Assembly (NCBI GenBank): GCA_019914945.1
Contig: CM034109.1
Coordinates: forward strand, 2,046,001 to 2,110,000
DNA: 64,000 nucleotides
Reading direction: 5' to 3'
Source: Typha latifolia
Lineage: Eukaryota; Streptophyta; Magnoliopsida; Poales; Typhaceae
Numbering within the stretch: position 1 is the stretch's first letter; each line of letters begins with the position of its first letter. Below the pieces are notes generated by a model. The model saw only the letters and a program-made list of their open reading frames with translations, searched no databases and was not told the DNA's origin. The position numbers and the translations under genes are program-made. Positions 44,301 through 55,069 of the stretch are shown here, piece by piece.

Positions 44301-44530
44301 GAAAACCTAATAATCTAGTAGCAAAAGAAATTTTATTTAGCAAGGACTCATATACAATTATAGGTGGATAAATGTTAGGACAAAAATTTTAGAAGGTCCA
44401 TGTTGAAGTGGCAATAATGGCCAATGAGAACTTAATTCGCATTATAGAACCTTAAAAAAATGGGTGATGCTGCACGACAAACAATTGCTTGGCCATCATA
44501 TCTAGTATGCGATAGTCACTTATTTCACGT
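41341..44530 (+). pseudogene. CACTA second protein (plant transposase, Ptta/En/Spm type), multi-exon
   Basis: STRVLDMAKVQIGCYKFG lies at 41355-41410. After an AT-rich break, WVINDLGIKEVKGFKGELKRQHFD follows at 41724-41795, then DCDPRAIPQQWISLVNYWNSEEKKV at 41828-41897. The next exon-like piece (CCEKNKMIHVK..TTHTVGSKSFACIRYE) is at 41980-42066. After the nested element, YVRGLG-type sequence appears near 43600, then a coiled coil (EENHALRETV, LAKIKALMKRLVDID) at 43690-43790. The C-terminal KMGDAARQTIAWPSYLV lies at 44455-44510. Introns begin GTAATA and end near TATAG. Stops occur in most pieces. Confidence 0.8.
42356..43487. mobile_element. Non-autonomous Mutator-like element, 1,132 bp, nested in the CACTA element
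   Basis: Long terminal inverted repeats: left GGGATAATTTCCTTCTCACC, right end whose reverse complement starts CGGAAAATTCATTTTTCATC. The arms stay alignable for over 100 bases (CCCTGAACTATCA, TGACTCCCTAAAC). The nine-base target duplications are TAAAATTTA (42347-42355) and TAAAATTTG (43488-43496), 8 of 9. The interior carries no transposase. It includes a GC-richer part at 42600-43160 that may be captured host DNA, not identified. Confidence 0.78.
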
Positions 44531-45571
44531 ATCCTTTAATTGTATAAATTTTTTTATTTGTAAATTTGCGATTGATTATATGTTATATATTTTCTACATA
44601 TTAAACAAGCGAGTAAATGAAACAAAGTAATATCCAAGATCTCAAGCTTATGGTTTTCTATTATGTATTATATATGTCTTTTTTGTGAAGACAACTTTGT
44701 TATATTTCTATTTACAATGAAACTTATAATTATGAAATATTGACTAGTTAAGGGGATACATTTTGTTTTTGTATTAGACATGTATGTATTATTTTGAAGA
44801 TAGACAAAGTTTGTTATATTTTATTGAATTGTCGAAATTATAATGAAAAGATTGACTAGTTATTTTGCCATTATTTGAGATATTTTCTTGATCTAGCAAG
44901 TTATTTGAAGTATTATTTGTTTATCCCACGGATATCTTTATTTTTATAATTTAAAAAAGTTTTAAAAGTTTTCTTGTGTTTATACTCTGGCCAAGCAACA
45001 TATTTTGACATTTCTACAAGTCGGGACATAAACCTTCTGCGGCATATAAACATGACGTGAAAAACAATTTTGCTAGCATTTAATAAACATCGGACAATAA
45101 TATTTGCCAGCATATTTAAATGTTGAAGTATAAACCTTTTGCACCATATAAATCTATTGTTTAAAGTTATGCTTCCGATGTTTTGTAAATGCTGGTATAT
45201 ATTTTGTTTGGTGTATAACTAATTGGCATTTATAAATGTTGACCATCCAACTTAAACTGATTTAATTAATCGGTAGTAAAAATATTAACTAGCTTTTATA
45301 ATTGTTGGCTAAATTATTTCTATCGGTGATTATTGATATTGGCTAACATATTTATTGTGGCACTTAACTGCTAGAACATATTTTACCATTGGCGCATATA
45401 AAGCACTAGAAAAGAGCTTTTGCCTAGCGTTGACAATTAAACGCTAGCAAAAATCTTTACCGGCTAGGGTTACATAGAGTTTGTGTATATGCCGGTAAAA
45501 CTTTTAACTAGCTTTTAAACAATTTGTTGCTGCATATGAAAATGCCAGGAAAAGCCTATTTTGGTGTAGTG

Positions 45572-47791
45572 ATTAAACTATGATTGAGAGATAGAGGTTG
45601 TAGACCTAGTGATACTCATTGACACAGGGTCAGTGCATCTTTGAGTGGTGCCTCATATTTTCAGCACAAGCGATGCGATTTGTTTGTCTTCTTTTTGTTT
45701 AGGTTTATTGTGAACATTTTAAGATTTTCTATTATATATTATATAGAAATATTGACTACTATATCACGTAGAAACTACGTGGGTTCTATCAAAATAAAAT
45801 TTGTTTAGCACCCAACACCTGATTTGTGACTTTTGAGGTATATTCATGAAACCCATTGCTTAAATTTTAGTAGTTAATTAACCAATTGCTCGAGTAACTC
45901 TTATAAAATTTGTAAAATATAAATTTTCCCCCCTTCCGTCTACCACCCATGTCCATGGATCGAGCTCTCGTCGTGGCAAAACCCAACCGGGGTGATGAAC
46001 TCCATCTTCAGATGCTGATGGTCGTTGCACCCATGGCTTTGAAGGCAGACATCAGAAAGGGTGAGAGGTGGAACCTCATCGACCACGTCCGATCTACACC
46101 TGCTCATGCTCACCATCTGAGCCAATATTTGGGTTCTTCACGTGTTGGTGGATGTCTTCCCTTTGCCAAGTAGCATCTTCTCCAGTACTATCGACTTTAG
46201 CATTGATGGGTTGGTGGAAATATAGTGCTCGTCGTCCTCTTCCTCAGAGTTGGCGGTGCATCATGGTGGGGTTGGGAGTAGTGGGCCGAGTATTAGTGGG
46301 TCTGAGTAGTGGCAGATCTCGTCTGTGACTGGAAGTGGGACATGCAAAAGATTCTGGGTGGATTTAATAGAGACTTGGCACACAAATGCATTGGTGGTGC
46401 TGGAGCGGATGACGCCTAGGTGTAGTGGTGAAGCCAAAACCAAAGCTTTCTATAATTACCTGCAGCGACCTAGGCCCTGGAATTGAGTGGGTCAGCCAAA
46501 CAATGGAGGACCTCTACTGACCCTAGAGTTTAAGGCCTTTGTTTGGAAGGTTATCTGGAATCGGGTTCCTACACGAGACTAGACCAGTTGGTGCCAAGAG
46601 AAGCGGCTAGGAGAATTATGCAGTTAAGTCAAGAGTACAAGCAGTAGGGTAACAAAACACTTAGGACCATCTACATATAGAGAGTGCAATTATTGTTGGG
46701 GGGGTTTGCAATCTTTCAGCAGCACTTTGGTCCTTTATTTGAACAACTTTATAAGCATACATCAACCTCACCAAAGCGATTAGCTAGCGCATGCAACTGG
46801 AAAGGAAGCAGTAAACCCCTTGTTTTGCGACTTTCTGATGTACAAAATCAAACATAATAATGCTAGCATTAATCCAGCTTGGAAACTGTAAACAGGTAAA
46901 GTTTTTATGAAACTTTTAAGATGAAGATGTTGCAAGGGAAATAGGCATGCCAGAACTCGTAATTAGTGCAACTTATAATCTGTTGATACCTATATGACTC
47001 TTAGGATTCTTAGTGATTTTTTATATTACTCATGACGATCTTAAGGATTCGCCCTAGTTACATGTAAATGGATATTAGAGAAGCCAATGGAATAATGTCT
47101 AGATGGTTAAGGGGCTCATGTGAAATAAGTGCACCCATATTTAAATCCTAACGACATCAGTTTAATTGACAATTATTAGGTTCCCATTTCTCTAAAAAAG
47201 GATGGATATTTAAGAATAAGTCAAAGCTTGATGGTCGTGTTGAGAAAGATGTTGATTTATTTTGACACATTCTTGTAAGTACAGAAGGCCTGCAACAATC
47301 AGTGTTAATTGCTTTAGCAAGTTGATCAGTTTATGGCTCGCTCTATTGGTTTCTTGACGCACTGTAAAGGAAATACTTCACATCCCCATTTTACAGATGC
47401 ATTAGCATCTGACATTTAAAAAAATTAAAATCAAACACATCAATGGAATGGACTCGCAGAGGTTTCGTTCCCCTTCATCGAGCACGCACGTATAAGTTCT
47501 TCGTCAATGGAGGATTTATTCCCTTATTAACCTATTTTGATTGTAAAATTTACTTAAAGGATAATTTGGCATGTCTTTTAAAGATAGCAAACGAGGAAAG
47601 TAAACAAAACAAAAATTACAAAGGCTAATAGCACATACTTGGCATTTTCTTAATGGAATTAAAGGAAGTAAGCAATACAACGAAATAAGAACGAAAAAAG
47701 GAAGAAGAAGAAACTTGAGAGAGAGAGAGAGCTAGAGAGAGGTTGCGCCAGAAGAGCATAGATGATGTAAAGATTAATCAATGGATCAATC
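45572..47791. other. Intergenic DNA between the CACTA element and RALF-like gene 5
   Basis: Frames at 45940-46330 are short and give no recognisable domain. A block at about 47090-47165 (TGGTTAAGGGGCTC, then ATTTAAATCCTA) vaguely resembles tRNA-derived SINE A and B boxes. A GA run at 47715-47740 lies just downstream of gene 5, probably in its 3' UTR. Confidence 0.45.
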
Positions 47792-48172
47792 TCATGGACT
47801 CGTACAAGTACGATAATGTTGGCCGCACTTACGGTCAGAAGCATCCTGGTTAGACGGCGGAGGGAGGCAATTACTAGTGTAACGGTTTCCGGCGCCGGAA
47901 TTGCAGATCGACCGGTCTGCTTGACCGATCGCTTTGGAGGTTATGAAATCAGATTGAGCTAGGACTCTGCGGTGCATCTCCGAGTCCATCAAGAACTCAT
48001 CCTCGGATTCACACTCTCCTATGGTTCCATTGCATTTTGATGCTCTTACTATTGCCTCACTACCAATGATTGGAACCAGACATGCACTCATAAACATTAG
48101 GAGAGCTAAAGACAAGACGGAAGCATAGCTTACCTCTCTCTTCCTCATCTCCACCACTCTCAGGCCTTTCAC
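47792..48172 (-). CDS. RALF-like secreted peptide precursor, divergent paralogue 5
   Basis: The product is 126 residues, fully open, with no intron seen. A basic start (MKGLRVVEMRKREVS) precedes a hydrophobic signal core (ASVLSLALLMFMSACLV, 17-33). GTIGECESEDEFLMDSEMHRRVLAQ at 49-73 is the canonical RALF propeptide: acidic, MDSE, and RRVL (68-71), the S1P cleavage site. In the mature part SDFITSKAIGQADRSIC takes the place of YISYGALxxDxxPC, so YISY is changed to FITS. Cysteines are at 90, 102, 116 and 123, with NCLPPPSN between the pairs. Four cysteines fit RALF. A second in-frame Met at residue 9 (48148) is also plausible, because the TATA box is only 30 bases from the first. Secretion and FERONIA-type signalling are family knowledge; receptor binding is uncertain. 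Confidence 0.85.
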   Translation of the reverse strand: MKGLRVVEMRKREVSYASVLSLALLMFMSACLVPIIGSEAIVRASKCNGTIGECESEDEFLMDSEMHRRVLAQSDFITSKAIGQADRSICNSGAGNRYTSNCLPPPSNQDASDRKCGQHYRTCTSP

Positions 48173-48200
48173 TTAGAATTTAGTCTAGGGCTGTGGATTC

Positions 48201-48210
48201 TTTTATAGCT
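48201..48210 (-). promoter_or_regulatory. TATA box of RALF-like gene 5
   Basis: The minus strand reads AGCTATAAAA, a strong plant TATA box. Transcription would begin about 30 bases downstream, close to 48172-48178, giving almost no leader for the first ATG and about 25-30 bases for the ATG at 48148. The 20-bp block of copies 1-4 is not present. Confidence 0.6.
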
Positions 48211-49879
48211 GTAACAAAAGATGGCCTACGATAAACTTGGCATATTATACTCCAATTGTTAACTTACCAACAACAATAAAAATTTAAGCGGTTAGAGAAA
48301 AATGTCGGAACTCAAGATCTCATGTTCTGTTTTGATATTATATTAACTCATAGCCTATTATAAAAACTTAGGTTAATAGACAAAAGTAGTCTTTATTTTA
48401 GAAAATTAATTAAAAACACTGCCTTTTATTTTTATTATAGTTTATATTCTACTTTATTAATATTTATCATTTAGCCACTGCATTATTAGTTTAATCCTCA
48501 AAAAAATCCAAATATTAATTTTTTTAACTGAAAATAATTATATACACGAGCTAACTTAACCATAGATGTAAAATGACCAAAGTGCCCTCACTATCAATTC
48601 AAAAAATGAAAAAGAAAAAGGATGAGCCCAATACGATTGGCCATGGCTGACCTGTTGTGCCTGGCTTGGTTTGAACAAATAATAGCTTTGCTTACTTGCG
48701 TGCCATGGAGGTGGTCATATTTGCACCTAAGTTAGAGAGAAGAAGACTAAATGAAGGGTAGTGTAGGTATTTAATTTTTTTTTGAAATTAATGAAATATT
48801 CTTCATCCCGTTAGTTGTTGTCAAGTTAAATTTAATTTAAGGTGTCTTTAAGGATTAAACTCATAACGCAGGGCTCAATGGAATCAAAATGCGAGATGTT
48901 TTTGATCAATTTTTCTTACATTTTTTATATACTATCAACAAACGAGGACGCTTGATGATATAAGTTTAAATTCCTCCTTACTGTGAGTGCTTTGAATAGT
49001 TTGTATAGAAATTACTGAACGATGTTGGATATGTGGAATTGCATGATAGGGCATAAATGATGAAGCTCGTTTGGGTAGATATTATCTAAGGATAGGAGTA
49101 CGATGTTGTCGAGACACTCAGCTTGAGTTTTAATTGGTTTGAGAGGCTAAACCTCGAATTCAATTAGTTAATCTCTTAATTTTTATTTTTAAGTTCTTAA
49201 GAAATAAATTTAATTAGATATAAAAATATATTTAATTACTTAATTAGTTTAGAAATTTCTGAACTAGTTCAAGAAAAATTCATGAACTCAAAACAAATAA
49301 GACCAAAATAAAAGAACGGAGAACCGAGAATTATTGCCGTGAGGTCGCCATTGAAGAGCAAGACAAAACTACTATTTTCCTTGGATAAGCTTTGTGCCAA
49401 CCTCGTTCCACAAATACCTAATGCCAACCACCAATCTTGTACCACTGCCTACAACATGTCGGATGCAATTGGACCACTATATGTATATATATTAAGATTT
49501 ATATTCTTACTAAACTTACTCAATTTAAATTCCTTTTACGAGCAAAAAAGAATGAAAAAGATCCTAGTATTTACCACAAGAATTATCAGGTCATGTTGTG
49601 TTAGCCAAAACCTTTATTACAATTCTTTTTACTTATTTGTAACTTTGAGTCTAAATTTATTTGATAGGCAACAATGAGATCCTTTTATGATTTTACCCCT
49701 AACAAATATTAGAATTACATATGTATCTTTCCTCTCACCCATCTCTTCCATTATTATATCAACTCTAACCTTCATCATGGGTAAGCATAGTCCTAATTAT
49801 CTAAAATCTATCATACCTAACCTCTTCTAAACTCTTTTTTCTCCTCCGTTATCATGTAAACTTTTCTCAATCAATAGCT
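48211..49879. other. AT-rich intergenic DNA
   Basis: No recognisable gene. A frame at 49339-49677 (112 codons) shows no family features and is AT-driven. The segment 48270-48380 has a GAACTCAAGATCTCATG word typical of plant short repeats, but ends could not be set. Confidence 0.45.
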
Positions 49880-50160
49880 ATGGTGAATATTATCATCCAT
49901 TATGATGGAAATGAAATTGTAAGATGTTGCAAATTACTAAGGAACAAAGTATAAGCAATTTAAAGCACATATTTATTTTGTGATACAAATAATCCTAATG
50001 AGTTTGATCTTGAAATGAGATACATTTACCCAATTGATATATTCAACTCATTTGTCGATATTCAAAATAACAAAGAAATTCATGTTTTTTCTATGCTCTA
50101 CTTCATGTCTTATGCTACGCATATTTGTAAGGAGAATCTTTAAGTCATCTTTAAGGTAAT
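49880..50160 (+). pseudogene. Possible Mutator-like transposase N-terminal relic
   Basis: In one plus-strand frame: MVNIIIHYDGNEIVRCCK, then NPNEFDLEMRYIYPIDIFNS and FVDIQNNKEIHVFSMLY. The pattern (I.YV.......I.ND.....Y) resembles the region ahead of the MuDR domain in plant MULE proteins. One stop interrupts it, and no catalytic DDE or SWIM part follows before the LTR element at 50464. This is a weak assignment. Confidence 0.35.
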
Positions 50161-50463
50161 CAACCATTTTTTTTTATTGTTTTTTGTAATGCACATTTAT
50201 GAGAGGTAGATGATGCACATATTTTATTATGACAATGCACATTTTTATCTTTCTGCATGAGAAATTATAGTAAGTAATGCACACTTTTCAACCAATGCAT
50301 AGTTTAATTTGACAATACATATTTATATATTTTGATGATGCAAACCTTATAGGTAAAGTAAAATAAATTTGCATCCTATTTCTTCTTTTTTTTCCTTAGA
50401 ATTGATATGGAGGAAAAGGGACATGTTGCTCACATTATTTGTTTCAACTATTAGAATGTACGT

Positions 50464-51173
50464 TGATGCGAACCGGGTCAGATCGGAACGCATCATGAGG
50501 ATATTAGACTCGATAGATTGAGACTATTTATCTTTTAATTGATTCATGCTTATGTAAGCTTTTAAGGCAAGTCTAGTTAAGTCATGTAAGTCACTAAGAC
50601 AAGTTTAATTAAGTCATGTAAGCCAGAAGACAAGTTCAATTAAGGTATGTAAGCCTCTAAGGCAAGTTCTAGTTCAAGTTATACAAGTCTTTAGGGCTAA
50701 GTCTGAGTATGACTAATTGTACTCAAGATCTATATATAGAGGGGTTATGCTTCTTAGTTTATTCATCCAAGCATCCAAACATTGAGAATTAATTGAGTTT
50801 AGTTATTTTTTTATTATTATATTTACCATTTTTATAGTAGCCATTAGATTATGTTTATCTTTATAGGAGTAGATCGTAACCGTAGAATATTTCCAAGCAC
50901 ACAAACAGCCACCACCTTTCTCCACTAGCCACCTTACTATACAGCCATCCACCACCACCCTTGGCTGTCCGCCAACCTCTAACGACTGCCGTAATGTCGA
51001 ATATTTACCGTTCAACCCCTTCTAACCTTTCTTCACTTTTTTAATTATATCTTTTTATTTAGAGATCTGATTGATGTGAAACTAGAGCTATTAGAATCCT
51101 ATCTCCTGAGGCTATCACCACCTAAATTTTCATAATTTTCTCATTCGGATCGTTCTAAATCTGCTTCATAATA
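50464..51173 (+). repeat. 5' LTR of the gag-only element
   Basis: It starts TGATGCGAACCGGG and ends CTTCATAATA. At 50550-50700 it contains four or more imperfect units of about 35-40 bases (AAGTCATGTAAGCC.CTAAGGCAAGTTCAATT). The number of units varies between LTRs of the family (also 52760-52930 and 54455-54570). Confidence 0.8.
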
Positions 51174-52406
51174 TTGGTATTAAGCCGACGTTCCTTGGAC
51201 AATGGTTAACATGCGATCCAAAACTAACGCAGAAGGAGCAACCATGAAGGATTAGGAATTCATCTATGTTCCTATAGGTGTTTCCCCAGCGCCATCGCCA
51301 TCTCCAGCGACCACCGGCGAAGAGCCATTGGCGTGGGCAAAGGCATGAGTAGAGTCCACGGACTCGTTGCGAGAATCATCGAAAAGAGCCACGAAGAGCT
51401 CCGAGAGGATCGAAAAGGTAATCCAAGCCTCTACGACTGTTCTCCTAGGCCACAATTGCCATCTCGCATCGCCAGCACCGCCGGCCATGGTGGAAACCGA
51501 TCAGCCACAGCCATCCACTCCAACCCGTGAGGGAGGAGATGAGTTGGCCCAAACCGCGACCTCGACCCCTCCTTCAGCCGTGGTGCAGGCCCCTCCACCA
51601 CGTAGACACTCACTGCCACCGCTATCACATCGGAGATGTCGCCAGCGCAAGGGCCAAGGTCGTCTTCCTCGCAAACGGTGCAAACTAAGGTCGAAAACCT
51701 CAGCTTTCCACTAGCGGTCATCCAGCCCCCACTAGCCCAAACCACTACGTCTAGTCCCATCCACAGGGCCCCTAAAATCGAGCCAGGCCAGCGACAACCA
51801 CAAGAGACTACCACTAGACCACCCGAGGCGGTTCTCTCCACTTTAGCGAACCTTAGTCACGTGGCCTTAGGGCTGCCGTTCCTGCGACCACAAGAGGACA
51901 CGATCAGTCTCCACGCGGCAACTATAAGCCTGTGGTGGACTCCGCATCCACCAGCGAGTGTCGGACGGTGGGGCGCGATGCCTTTCTATACTACAGCCTT
52001 CCTTGAGCCCTACCTCGCTAGAGCGCCGCCCACCGTTTGTCCCACCACCATAGCTCCACTATAGTGGGGCCATGGGTACTAGCCGCAACCACCAGGACTG
52101 ACAGGGACTATTGGAGGCGCGCCATGGCAAGGACCAGCCAGGGGCTGACTATCGGCGACCCACGACTGAACTCAACCGCCGCTATTCCCCATGCAACCTA
52201 TGGCGGTGCCTCTAGGCCGAATTCTAAATTCAGCCTTAGGGTTAGGGTTAGGTTATTTGCATGATGGTGATGAAGTGCATGATTTCTAAGGCAAGCCAGA
52301 ATTTTGCAAACTAGTTCAACCATCTCGTGCAAACCAGTTTGGGACCTATGTATATGACCCCAAGCATGAGTATGTATGAGTACGAGCCTGAGGATGATTA
52401 GTGGAA
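51174..52406 (+). pseudogene. Pro-rich gag leader region
   Basis: Read across frames: MRKEGATMKD-like start near 51243, VSPAPSPSPATTGEEPLAWAKA, ERIEKVIQASTTVLLG and a proline-rich run (APPRRHSLPPLSHRR-like) to about 51850. The GGCCGAATTC...AGCCTTAGGGTTAGGG segment near 52215-52250 ends it. Several frames are open by high GC, but none is continuous. Confidence 0.6.
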
Positions 52407-53416
52407 TGATACGATCTGGGTCAAATCGGATCACATCATAGGGACATTAGGCTTGATAGATCGAGTCTAGTTATCTTATTTATTTTGCTTATGTAGTTTA
52501 GTTAGAATCTAAGTAGATTAGAATTTATTTAATTAGCTAAGTTCAGTTTAGTTAACTTCTACGCAGTTTTAGGAAAATATTCTACAGATATTCATCAATC
52601 AACCAAATATTATAAAACCACTTGGAGAAGATCGAAGACGTTCTTCAAGATTTCTCCATATTAGGATTTTATTTATGGCAGAACTAAGAAACATTCCGAG
52701 AAAGATAAGGAAGGGTGATTTAGCTAAGTCATGTTTATAGGTCATATTTATCTCTTATGTAAGCACTTAAGGCAAGTCTAGTTAAATCATGTAAGCCACT
52801 AAGGTAAGTTCAATTAAGTCATGTAAGCCTCTAAGGCAAGTTCAATTAAGTCATATAAGCCTCTAAGGCAAGTTCAATTAACTCATGTAAGCCTCTAAGA
52901 CAAGTTCTAATTCGAGTCGTATAAGCCTTTAGGGCTAAGTCCAAGTATGACTCATTATACCTAACCTCTATATATAGATGGGCTGGCTTTATGTATCCAA
53001 TAATCTAAGTATATCCAAGTATTGAAATTAATTAAGTTTAGTTATTTTCTTATTACTACATTTATTATTTTATTGTAGCCGTTAGATTGTCTTTATTTTC
53101 CTAGGAGTATATCTAAGTTAGAAACCCCAATTCTACCTCCAACCCATAGCTACCATCACCTCCAGCAGCCACCCTACCATACGGCCGTCTACCACCACCC
53201 TTGGCTGCCCGCCAACCTCCGACGACCGCCGCAACGTCAGATATTTACCATTCTGTCATGTTCTGATCTTACTCCATGATTTTAAATATATCTTTCCATC
53301 TAAAAATCCGATTGACATGAAATGAAATCCATTAGAACCCTATCTCGTGAGGCTACCACCACATAAATTTTCATAATTTTCTTACATCCAGATCGGTCCA
53401 GATCTTGTCCGTAATA
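52407..53416 (+). repeat. Solo LTR inside the gag-only element, target duplication TGGAA
   Basis: 1,010 bp, TGATACGATCTGGG...GTCCGTAATA. Perfect TGGAA repeats lie at 52402-52406 and 53417-53421. The host sequence continues across the site (GTGGAATGA). It includes a segment at 52450-52740 (ACTTCTACGCAGTTTTAGG, CCACTTGGAGAAGATCG) also present inverted at about 6340-6560, then the same 35-40 base units as the host LTR. It is therefore a related subfamily. Confidence 0.82.
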
Positions 53417-53579
53417 TGGAATGACCAGGGGGAACCGCGCCATCAGACTGAGCCGAACTCGCATGCGGCCTGAGCACGACATGAGGCTGGACCTGTGGGC
53501 CTATGACCCATATGACCAGCCTCAACCATGAGGTTACTTGGCCTGCGATGACAGGCCATAGTTTGGGATCCAAGCTCAG

Positions 53580-54404
53580 ACCGTCAAGCTTGATTTCCCA
53601 AAATTCTTTAGAGGAGTTCCGATGGACTGGACCTATCTAGTGGAGTAGTTTTTCACGTACCATGACACACCCGACCACCAGAAGGTCCAACTAGCATCAT
53701 TCCACTTGGAGGGTGTGATAGTTAGGTGGTACTAGTAGGCTGGGCGGACTCGACCATTCAAGTCTTAGTAGGACTTTGTGGATGAGATTTGTGCTCAGTT
53801 CAGTCCGACCCAGTACGAGGACTTTTAGGCCATGTTGACTAAGCTGACTCAGTCAATAATAGTTTGAGCTTATCGGGAGGAGTTTGAGCGAATCTACAAC
53901 CGGGTCACTAATTGGTCTGACTCAGTGCTAAAGAGTACTTTCATTAGTGGGCTTAGGCCTACCATTCAAGCTGAGGTCAAGATTTTGAGGCCCGCTACTT
54001 CTGATGAGGCCTCTTTCTTAGCTATTCTGATGGAGTCCAAGTTGGATCAATTGAACCAGAACTGCAAGGAGGAGAGAAGAAAGACGACCCAAGCACATGG
54101 CCCACTAGAGACTACATCTACCTCAACTCAACGTGCACAGACAGCTCAGCCCAACTGATAGTAGATCTCGCACTGCTTTCTACCTAATGACTTGGAGGAG
54201 CGTAGAAGGAAAGGCCTATTTTTTTATTATAATGGTTGATTTACCTCCGGTCATAAATGCAAGCTCTAGCCAGCCCATGCTATGTTCTTAAGCGGCCACG
54301 AAGAGGATGAACTTGAGTCCAGTGATTTGCATGATCAGCTTGATGAGTACGAGGATGTCGGGGATTAGTCACCTTGAGGACAAGGTGTCGAAAGCGTGGT
54401 GGAT
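53580..54404 (+). pseudogene. Gag core of the gag-only element
   Basis: LDFPKFFRGVPMDWTYLVE at about 53592-53650, TYHDTPDHQKVQLASFHLEG, FSPTQYEDF and EFERIYNRVTNWSDSVLKST follow across frames, then LKSTFISGLRPTIQAEVKILRP (53928-53993), AILMESKLDQLNQ, and a decayed knuckle (GHKCKL) at about 54249-54270. Stops are mostly single-base changes of Gln or Trp codons to TAG, consistent with C-to-T decay of methylated DNA. Confidence 0.75.
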
Positions 54405-55069
54405 TAATGCGAATTAGGTCAGATCGAATCTCATCATGAGGACATTGGACTTAAGGCAATTCTAGTTAAGTCATATAAACTACTAAGGCAAGTTCAATTA
54501 AGTCATATAAGCCACTAAGATAAGTTCAATTAAGTCATGTAAGCCTCTAAGGCAAGTCCTAGTTTGATTCATATAAGTCTTTAGGGCTAAGTTCGAGTAG
54601 GACTCATTGTACATGACCTCTATATATAGAAGGTCTAGGCTTCTTAGTTTTTTCAACCAAGTATTCAAGCATTAAGAATTAATTGAGTTTAATTATTTTC
54701 TTATTATCGTATTTACTATTTTTATCGTAGCCATTAGATCATCTTTATCTTCATAGGAGTAGATTGTAGCCGTAGAACCCTTCCAAGCACCCAAACCCTA
54801 GTCACCACCTTCTTCCATCAGCCACCCTACTATACGGGCTGTCCACCACCACTCTTGGCTGTCCACCAACCCTCCGATAACCGCCGGAACATCGGATATT
54901 TACTGTTCTACCAAGTTCTAACATTTGTTCACTATTTTAATTATATCTTTTCATCCAGACATCCAATTGAAGTGAAATGTTTGCCATTAGAACCCTCTCT
55001 CATGAGGCTACCACTACCTAAATTTTTGTAATTTTCTTACATCCGGATTGTTCTAGCTGGTTCGTAACA
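54405..55069 (+). repeat. 3' LTR of the gag-only element
   Basis: It starts TAATGCGAATTAGG (ancestral TGATGCGAA) and ends GGTTCGTAACA. It contains the CCCTAGTCACCACC...CCACCACCA block and the CCATTAGATCATC segment shared with the 5' copy. The word GAGGACAAGGTGTCGAAAGC just before it is the putative polypurine side. Confidence 0.8.

Larger units (their letters stand above)
37539..45571 (+). mobile_element. CACTA (En/Spm) transposon, 5'-truncated
   Basis: TNP2-type transposase, DUF4218, DUF4216 and a second plant transposase gene follow each other on the plus strand. The element ends with TTTTGGTGTAGTG (45559-45571), the inverse of the classic CACTACACCAAAA terminus. Subterminal repeats occupy about 44880-45560 (words such as GCCAGCATAT, GCTGGTATAT, TGGCATTTATAAATG), as expected for this superfamily. 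No matching 5' CACTA end was found; the left side stops at the LTR ending at 37533. Stops in every domain show it is dead. Confidence 0.85.
50464..55069 (+). mobile_element. Gag-only LTR retrotransposon with a nested solo LTR
   Basis: The 5' LTR is 50464-51173 (710 bp) and the 3' LTR 54405-55069 (665 bp). Flanks TACGT (50459-50463) and TACAT (55070-55074) match at 4 of 5. A Met-tRNA primer-binding site (TTGGTATTAAGCC) starts at 51174. Inside are a Pro-rich gag leader, a solo LTR (52407-53416) and a gag core, but no protease, RT, RNase H or integrase. This is the most complete member of the family here and defines its structure. Confidence 0.82.

Noticed and set aside
45940..46328. Overlapping short frames on both strands
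   Set aside because: No similarity to any family I know, no start context or splice signals, and both strands equally open.
47090..47165. tRNA gene or SINE
   Set aside because: Box A and box B resemblance is weak, no cloverleaf can be drawn, and no poly-A or target duplication was found.
49339..49677. 112-codon plus-strand frame
   Set aside because: AT-rich DNA with low-complexity Phe/Leu/Lys composition and no recognisable domain.
51367..52064. Overlapping frames of 115-142 codons on both strands
   Set aside because: High GC leader of a gag-only retrotransposon, open in several frames at once, with no conserved motif.
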